Positions 49,027-56,031 of a stretch of 56,031 nucleotides of DNA are shown here, piece after piece. The notes under the pieces are model-generated. The model worked only from the letters and a program-made list of their open reading frames with translations, was not told the origin of the DNA and made no database searches. The position numbers were made by a program, and so were the translations under genes. Origin of the DNA: Pezizomycotina sp. ARF18 (Eukaryota > Ascomycota); NCBI GenBank assembly GCA_002224055.1, contig AZLU01000211.1:1-56031 (forward strand), given 5' to 3'. Position 1 is the first letter of the stretch; every line of letters begins with the position of its first letter.

Positions 49027-51876
49027 TCAGTCGTCCATGTTGATATCGATTGCATCGGGGTTTGCGACACCTTGCAGGGTGATAGTCGGAACCGCTGCTT
49101 GTTCGCAGCTCCATCGCCACCAACTACGCCGCCGCTCTTCGCAGCAACGAAGCCGGCCGGAGCCTGGACCTGAGCGGCGAGGGCAGCCATTGCGTCTCCG
49201 CCGCTGGTCGTGCCGTTGGTGGTAGCCGCCTCTTCCGTAACAGCCTTTTCTCTGCCACGAGCAAGGGCTTGTGCAGCAATAAAGTGACGTCGGTGCTAGT
49301 AGATATTAGCCAAAAGAACTGTAAAGTGAAGTTCATAAAAAAGGGAATTAACGTACTTGTACTGCGCTTGTACGCTTCGTTTGATACGGAGCATTTCCTT
49401 GAAAGTATCCTCGTTGCCGTGTTGAACCCTAAATCACCAACCTCGTTAGCAATTTCTCACATCTGGTTGCGTTGGGATATGATGAAACATACTCGAACTG
49501 TTCCCATTTAACCCAGAAGCCCGGATCAACTCTTGGATCGCAGAACTGGCTAGCATGGCCGTATATTGCCCTCGCACGGTCGATTTCACCAAGCCTCCTC
49601 TCCATTTCGGCAAACTTGATACACATGTTCTTTGCTTCTTTGTCGGAAGCGCTTCAATTGCCCGTTCGTAGATCGGTCTCGTCGATGTGAGGCCAAAGTT
49701 GGACGCAGACTTTGTGATATAGAACTCGAACATCTCGAACCTGTCCTCGTCCCCAACGGCCCTGGTCGCCCGCTCGTAGATCCGCATGGCGTGCCGCGCA
49801 AGACCACGTTCTCTTCCAGGTGACCGTACATCAGATATAGCGTTTTTGCGAACTTCGGTGGGCATCCATCGACGGCTTGTTCGAGAGATCTCGCAATCTT
49901 TCTGTTCCGATCTTGCGGTTCATGGCTTTCGTGAGGTACAATTCCACAATTCGAACGCTACGGGTAGCTGAACAGATCGATACCCGTTCGTAAACCTAGA
50001 AACGAAGCATTAGATGAACCTTCTCAGAAGATTCGGTTGTCCAGCATTATCAAACGTACCTGAAAGACTCTCGAAATACTTGTGTTCCTCCAGCAAGTTC
50101 GCAAAGTTGACTACCGTCTGGGAGTTGCTATCCGAAGCTCAAATATACGTTCATAACAGCTTTCGTTTCGTCTATGCCACCGACGCTTTCGACAAGTCCA
50201 CGTAGAAACTCCACAGCTTCCAGCTTTGTGAACTCTCGCTGGGGCGATAACGACTCATCAAAGTAGTCCACTGTCGACTTCTTCGGCGCGGCTGTCGCCT
50301 TAGACATGATGTCCACTGCCTCGTCGAAATTGTCGTTTCTGAGTTCCATTTCGGCCCATTCCACCCACGCTTCAGCCAATTCCTGAACAGTCTTGAAAGG
50401 AACGTTGACAGCCTTGCTCATGATCGTCCTTGCCTTTGGCAGATCGCCTTGCTCCTCATAGAACTTGGCGTAGTTTATCCAAAGCTCGCTGAATTCCCGA
50501 CGGCTTTCTTCGGCTCAATTGCGGCGATAGCGTCGTGTACTCTGCGTGACTTCCTTCTTGTTGTCTCCCCACAGCCCGACACGTTCTGCCATTCAATTAC
50601 GTTGCTGGGATTCTGTCGCAGAAGCACATCGTTACAAGGAACGGCCGGCGGTCCATGAGCGACTCGAAGCGCATCATCCTTATGTCCAAATCCTCATCTG
50701 CGTCGTCGTCCGTCTTTCCGTCCTCCGCGCGCTCCGCAGCCTTCTCCATACATGTCGAAATTACGGACTCCTCGAATTCCACATACGCATCGAATATTTG
50801 CGTAAAGTCACGCACCGTCATGACCGTAGTGACGCCTTCTTCGTACGCATCCGTGCTATATTATTCCCTTGTTAGATAAAAATCCGGCGCAAATAGGTTT
50901 TTTTTTCTTTTTTTTTTTAATAAAATCGGGGAACAATTACCCTTTCGAAGTCACCCTTCAGATCCAATACGTTGCCAAGCGTTCCACAGCTTCCCCTTTG
51001 GTCTCAAATTTCCTGATGCCACTCCGTATATCTTCTCCACGGGTATCCCCTAATTTCGGCAGCGTGGTCCACCAGCAGGTCGCACCATCTCGGTCCACAG
51101 CTGAAGTTGCTTTTCCCTTCTTTGCTCCTAAGCGCGGTTGTTCAGTATCTCAATGTACTTGTTCGCGGCCTCGTGTACCTCCCAAGCTCTATTAGTAACC
51201 TCGATAAACTCCTCCGCCTCCTCCGGCCGAACCTGCATGTACCTCCTCCATATCGCGATCGCGGTTTCGCCCGAGGCGCTGTTTGCGAACGGCTTGTAAG
51301 TTCCCATATCCGCGGGTGCTGCGTGATCGGTAGGCCTGAAGTGCTTTGTCGAACGTGCGGCGGGTCTTGGTGACGAGCACTGCTTCAACAGGAAGGAGAG
51401 GTAATCCGTCCATATCCTCGGCATCTTGTTTAGTAGGACGAGCGCACGGTCGTAGCATTGGTTAACCTTTTCGAACTCGCGGCGTAGCGGCGGGGTTTAG
51501 GCGTCAACATGCTTGACGCGGAGGTCCAGGTACATCTTCCACAATTTGTATGAGCGGGGCAGTTCGGCGACGGCAGCTCGAAGACAAAGATTTGCTCGTG
51601 GATGCGACCATGTTTTAGTTTGTGGTTGATATACTGGAGCCACGTCTTGACCTGGGTTCCTTGTCTCGTAGGATTCCTTTCGAAGAGGCGTCTTCGTCGG
51701 TCTATGTGCAGAGAAATTCGTGGGGTCGGTGGGGGCCCTAGGTTAGTCATACAATCCCAATTTTTAACAACAAGGAAGGTGGTGAAAAGGAAAGGAGAGC
51801 AACGCAATTAATCACTTACGATCAGAAACATATCAATGGAGCTTGTCCATCGATCTCGCCATAGATTCACCTGCAT
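49027..51876 (-). CDS. Pre-mRNA-splicing factor SYF1 (HAT-repeat protein; frames broken)
   Basis: SYF1 (human XAB2) is a long array of half-a-TPR (HAT) helices in the Prp19-associated/NTC part of the spliceosome. A probable first exon near 51876-51820 ends at a GTAAGT with DMFLI. A 118-base intron leads to exon 2 (51701 leftward) with [20 protein letters not shown], then [130 protein letters not shown] and [16 protein letters not shown]. After a further intron come [20 protein letters not shown] and the Ala/Gly-rich tail, ending [11 protein letters not shown] at the stop 49027-49029. Expected length is about 840 residues. At least eight one-base indels switch frame, for example a missing G in the Lys-Gln-Ala codons near 49090. 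The order of blocks matches the family throughout. It is divergent from VMA8. Confidence 0.9.
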
Positions 51877-52808
51877 GGCTGATGGTCCTGTGCCGGCATG
51901 ATAAGTTGCTTTCGTCGAGGGCGTTTGTGTGGTGATGTTTAGGGTGGCTCTTCAAGGATGGGCCTGTCTGACACATACAACACAAGCGCGGCGGTGGGCA
52001 AAAGGGGGGGGGTCTCTTTTCGGAGACGATTTCCTCGCAAACAAGGAGACGAATACGGCCTGCAGCGATCGCAATGTAGGGATCTCATTGACTGAGAACT
52101 GTGTCGTTAGAATGTTACGTCGATGTCGTTGGACGGCTCTCCATTCGGGGTTCAAGAAAGACCGCAAAAAGAAAAGAGAAAAGAATAGAGAAAGACAGAA
52201 AGTAAGTAAGTAGTGTGTGAAAATTTCTTGGTGTGTGTGGAATTCTTTTAAAGGTCAGGCAGGACTCAGGACTCAGGTGCAATTTCTTATCTTTAACAGG
52301 CACAGGCAAAAAAAAAAAAATTTTTTTCTATTTTTCCTATTTTTTCTATTTTTTCTATTTTTCTTCTAAGTAAGTAATAATACAGGCGAAAATCCATTTT
52401 GGGTAATTGCCATCGATAAGAGGAATAATTATATAGCGATAAGAGAAAATAAATAATAAATAATAAATAAAACTTTTTTTTTTCTACCGCTACTTGGCGT
52501 ATTTCGTGTCCTCTAAGATAAAAACCTGCTGAGCAAGTAAGTACTAAAGAGTAAACCTTTTTTGAACCGTTAACTAACAGAAGTGAAGTGTGAAGTATTT
52601 AACGACCACCGTCACCGAGATTAAAAAAAAAAAAAAAAAAAAACAAGAAACACCTTCAATACATCCATCCATCATCTTCCGCCGGACTCCTGCAGCAGGA
52701 CATCTTCTGAGTATAAGAGTCTGCCAGACAGCAACCCCCCCCCCCCCCCGTCGCTTCTATTTCGATACCTCTTCCCCTCTCTAGTTGGAACGGATCCTTC
52801 TAGAAAAG
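51877..52808. promoter_or_regulatory. Divergent promoter region between SYF1 and VMA8
   Basis: About 930 bases between opposed starts. It contains a short tandem repeat of CAGGACT (about 52258-52275), an A13/T7 head-to-head run near 52308-52327, an A-rich run at 52622-52643 and a 15-base C run (52735-52749) in the VMA8 leader. No specific factor site is called. Confidence 0.5.
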
Positions 52809-54193
52809 ATGTCTGGAGCTCAGGTAAGCATTGTGCATGCTGCTCTCTCACGCTTGGTCTTTTTTCCCTTGTTTTCAAAAGAGCTAAAACAAGCTGGCTT
52901 GTTTTTTTTTTTTTTTTTTTTTTTTTTCGCTGGTTACTCGTCGTAGCTAGAGAAGCCGTCTTCCCGACCCGGCAATCGTGGGTGTCATGAAAGCGAAGCT
53001 CAAAGGCGCAGAGACCGGTCACTCGCTCCTAAAACGCAAAATCCGAAGCTCTCACCAAGTTCGTACCCCCGAGTTCCTTTTCCCTCGTATATACATTTAT
53101 TCATTGTTGAAACTTGAGCCGACCAAATTCGCAGGCGCTTTCGAGTTAGCTCCCCCACCATTAAGCTTCCTTACACCGAAACGTTCACGATCTCCCGAAT
53201 CTGTTCGCTAATTTTCTCTCTACTACGACCCTCACCAAAAACAGAAATCGCAAAGAAGATCAAACAAGCGAAGAGGAAGATGGCAAAGTGATGCAGTATG
53301 CCGCCTTCTCGCTCGCCGAGGTCACCTTCGCTACCGGCGGCGACATCGGCTACCAGATACAGGAGTCCGTCAAGGCGGCTCGCTTCCGCATCCGCACCAG
53401 CCAGGAGAAACGTCTCGGCGTCCAGCTGCCCCAGTTCGAGAGCTACGTGCTGACGGACGCCGCCAGCGATTTCGGCTTGACGGGTCTGGGAGGGGTGGCA
53501 GCAGTGCAGAAGTGCAGGAGGTCTACGGGAAGGCGGTGGAGATGCTGGTGGAGCTGGCGAGTCTGCAGGTTGGTGGTTCCTTTGACTGCAGCAACAAGAG
53601 TGCCTGGGGACGATTCTAACGCTGGACAACAAATGATTTATAGACCGCTTTCGTCATATTGGATGATGTTTCAAGGTATGATCCATTTCAATATTCTCAG
53701 CTGCCTTCATAGCTATGCTAACATTATCTCCCCAGATTGTTAATCGTCGTGTCAACGCCATTGGTAAGACCTTGGTCAATTTTCAACATATATATATATA
53801 TATATATTTAGCAAATATGGGAGCTTCTCTTGCTAATATCTCTATATAGAACACGTCATCATACCAAGGACAGAAAACACCATCAAATACATCAACTCCG
53901 AACTCGACGAAGTGTAAGACACACTTCCCCTTCGTCCTACAACCCTCCTTATTATGTGTTTCTAACAAATCAAATTTTATAATATTAGGACCGAGAGGAA
54001 TTCTTCCGCCTGAAAAAGGTCAAGAACAACAAGAAGAAAGAGCAGGACAGGGTCGAAGCGGAGCTCAAAGCTAAGCGTCTGGCGGCGGAGGAAGCAGCGG
54101 CAAGAACGGAGGGCAGCAGAAGCTCAGCATTTCCGGTAAATCGGAGGCTAAGGATGTACTGGCGGACGAAGAGACCAGGATATTATTTTCTGA
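52809..54193 (+). CDS. V-type ATPase subunit D, VMA8 (frame broken by small indels)
   Basis: VMA8 is the central-stalk coiled-coil subunit D of the vacuolar proton pump, joining the V1 catalytic head to the Vo rotor. Exon 1 is only five codons (MSGAQ, GTAAGC at 52824). Exon 2 starts at 52947 (REAVFPTRQ, then VMKAKLKGAETGHSLLKRK). A later exon carries QYAAFSLAEVTFATGGDIGY and VKAARFRIRTSQEKRLGVQL. A small one carries TAFVILDDV, then NRRVNAIEHVIIPRTENTIK and YINSELDEV. The last carries the lysine-rich helix and ends DIIF at TGA 54191-54193. Indels: a lost T near 52978, an extra A at 53038-53041, lost G near 53490 and 53518, and a lost G at about 54173. Each restores family sequence when ignored. 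Short introns with classic donors and AG acceptors separate the exons. It is divergent from SYF1. Confidence 0.9.
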
Positions 54194-55400
54194 AGACTTT
54201 CTTTTTTTTTTCCCTTTCTCTTCTTTGTGGTTAGGAATGTTATAAAAACGACGAAGACTTGGTACGCTTCAAATGATCGTTTTTCTTTCCCATTTGTTGC
54301 TCATTCCTTATACAACTCCTATGGCTGGAAGTATTCAGCAGTACCTTTTATCTTTTTTAATCCCTTTTCTTGGGTCGATGGAATCTTTTTTTTTTTTTTT
54401 TTTTTTTTTTAGCTTCTGCTTCGGTTCTTACCTTGATATCCTCGTATATAAAATTCCTTCTCCCTTTACTGCTCCTGCTTCCTTATCCCTATTCGCCTCT
54501 ATGGTTCTTGACCACTTAACCCTTGTATCATGATCTCGTGATACGCCTTCTACACTTCCTCAAGACTTAAAAATAAAAATAGAATCCGTTGATGAGAAAA
54601 ATATGATTTAGTGTGATGCACTTCGTATACGCCATGTCACTTGCTTAAAAACTACGTCATCACAATCTTCCAATGGTTGATAGTACTTGCTTCAATTGAT
54701 TCAAACAAGTAGAAAACGATAAAGGCCCTCCGACTTCGTACTCGACTCTCTGTTGGTTAAGAGTGGGCTGGATCTGATTCACAGTCCCACAAAAGAGTCG
54801 AGAAAACCACACTCTAGCTCTCGAAAAAACTTCGCTGCGTACACAATATACGACGGGTTTGTGTTATGTTTCCAAAGAAGCAGTGCAAAAAAGAACAAGA
54901 AAAATAAAAATAAATCTCAACAGGCCTTTGTGTGGGTATTAGGCTGGAGATATCAAAGCAAAGAAACAACGGAGGCGAGGCAAAGGAAGTAGATAGATAT
55001 TGATCAGGAAAGAATAAGACAAAGCGACCAAAAACACCGGGGAACACCGGATACAAAATACAACATGAACAGAAAAAGGTAGAGCAAATGAAAACCAAAG
55101 ATGAACGATATGAGGAGAGAAATGATGCGACGCCAAAAAAAAAAAAAAAAAAAAAAATACCAAACGAAAAACCCACAATATGTATATAACCCTTATAATG
55201 CCGATTCAAGACGAAAAATCCCGCCAGCCGTGTATATCCATAAAACATAAAAACATCGCCGACTATTCACAAGCAGTCGTCTTCAAAAACGACTGCTAAA
55301 ATAAAGCAAACGCCATAAAGAAAAGAGAGAAATGTACACAAAGAGAGTAGCCATTTCTATTCTCGAGTTTGAGAACGGCGTCTTCATGACTTCCGTGGGG
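54194..55400. other. Intergenic between convergent VMA8 and the right-edge gene
   Basis: T-rich after VMA8 (poly-T at 54387-54410), A-rich towards the right-edge gene (poly-A at about 55136-55157), as expected for facing 3' ends. No gene is supported. Confidence 0.5.
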
Positions 55401-56031
55401 CTAGGCTTGGTAAGAAAAGGCAGCGGCGTACGTCTGATAGTAATTGAATATCTGATTCTGCGCTCCCTCTCTTCCTCGTCATCCTCGGTGAAGTAATCTT
55501 CCTCGTCGTCCCCGAAGCTTCCGATAGCACTGTCCTCGGCTCGTGACGGTTGTGGTGATGATGGTGGTGGCTGTGGTGGTCGCTTTGCACATGGAACCTC
55601 GAACTCTCAGCATCCGGTATATCTACATCGGCCCTGAAGAACCCACTACCGCCGCCACCTAAATTGCCTGGTACATTCGCGTAGCAGCGGGCTGATCCAT
55701 CCTCGCGAAGGTATTATAGCCGTTCATGTCGTTCGGCAGCGTGGGGCCGAAAAGCCGGTCGCGCGGGTGCAAGCTTCGCCTGCTCCTGCCAAAACTTCGT
55801 ATCGGGACGCTCGACCCACGCCGCCCGGCGGGCAGCTCTGGCTTCCGTATCCTCGTCGTCATCGTACGCGGGCATACGCAGGTAAGAAAGGTCCGGATTG
55901 CCGTCGCTGAAAACGTGACCGCGCCAACCCTCGCCACGAGCGACGCCTGCACGCGCTCACAAGTCCCGCTCGCGGAACTCGTCGGACTGCGACCGGGCCG
56001 GTTGAGGAACCTTCGGAACCATTCGCGAAGG
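55401..56031 (-). CDS. C-terminal part of an unidentified acidic/His-rich protein (partial, frames broken)
   Basis: The gene enters from the right edge and reads leftward: VPKVPQPARSQSDEFRERDL, then a break near 55960, then HVFSDGNPDLSYLRMPAYDD, ARRAAWVERPDTKFWQEQAK, GPTLPNDMNGYNTFARMDQP, GGGGSGFFRADVDIPDAESS and RFHVQSDHHSHHHHHHNRHE. A very acidic run follows (FGDDEEDYFTEDDEEERE), and a last frame change near 55455 gives NQIFNYYQTYAAAFSYQA with stop at 55401-55403. The six-histidine run and acidic tail look like a disordered C-terminus. The aromatic, glutamine-rich end is a plausible short interaction motif. Four or more one-base breaks occur. The N-terminus lies outside the window and the family is not recognised. 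Confidence 0.6.

Overview
The window looks like nuclear DNA of a filamentous ascomycete (Pezizomycotina; a closer placement is not supported). The evidence is a set of eukaryotic housekeeping genes with short GT-AG introns, a fungal Zn2Cys6 regulator, and long gene-poor spacers full of poly-A/poly-T tracts and (TTTA)n-type repeats. Only about a quarter of the 56 kb reads as coding.

Layout: 1-9.3 kb is gene-poor, with one possible exon at 4.4-4.6 kb (-). A Zn2Cys6 + PAS transcription factor gene lies at 9.3-12.1 kb (+). A 10 kb gene-poor stretch follows. The dense core at 22.6-30.0 kb holds an SPF31/DNAJC8-type J-protein (-), NBP35 (+), exosome subunit MTR3 (-), an unidentified gene (+) and a retropepsin-like gene (-). 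A small coiled-coil-type gene (+) is at 32.1 kb, a small unidentified spliced gene (-) at 36.2-37.0 kb, and a badly broken unidentified coding region (-) at 38.9-39.75 kb. From 42.9 to 48.1 kb is a block of different texture with no recognisable gene except one orphan 49-codon coding island. SYF1 (-) and VMA8 (+) are divergent at 49.0-54.2 kb. The C-terminal part of an unidentified acidic/His-rich protein (-) runs off the right edge.

Functions: two genes act in pre-mRNA splicing (SPF31, SYF1), one in RNA decay (MTR3), one in cytosolic Fe-S assembly (NBP35), one in vacuolar acidification (VMA8) and one in transcription (zinc cluster/PAS). They are ordinary chromosomal neighbours. I see no gene cluster with a shared pathway and no CRISPR array, tRNA, rRNA or intact transposon.

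A caution for every reader: most conserved genes here (NBP35, VMA8, SYF1, the zinc-cluster gene and several hypotheticals) are broken by one-base indels, usually loss of one base in a short G, C or T run, while codon-level conservation on both sides is perfect. SPF31 and MTR3 are intact. This pattern fits an unpolished long-read assembly better than gene death, so the broken genes are annotated as genes with probable sequence errors. Exon joins that I could derive by hand are given; others are approximate.
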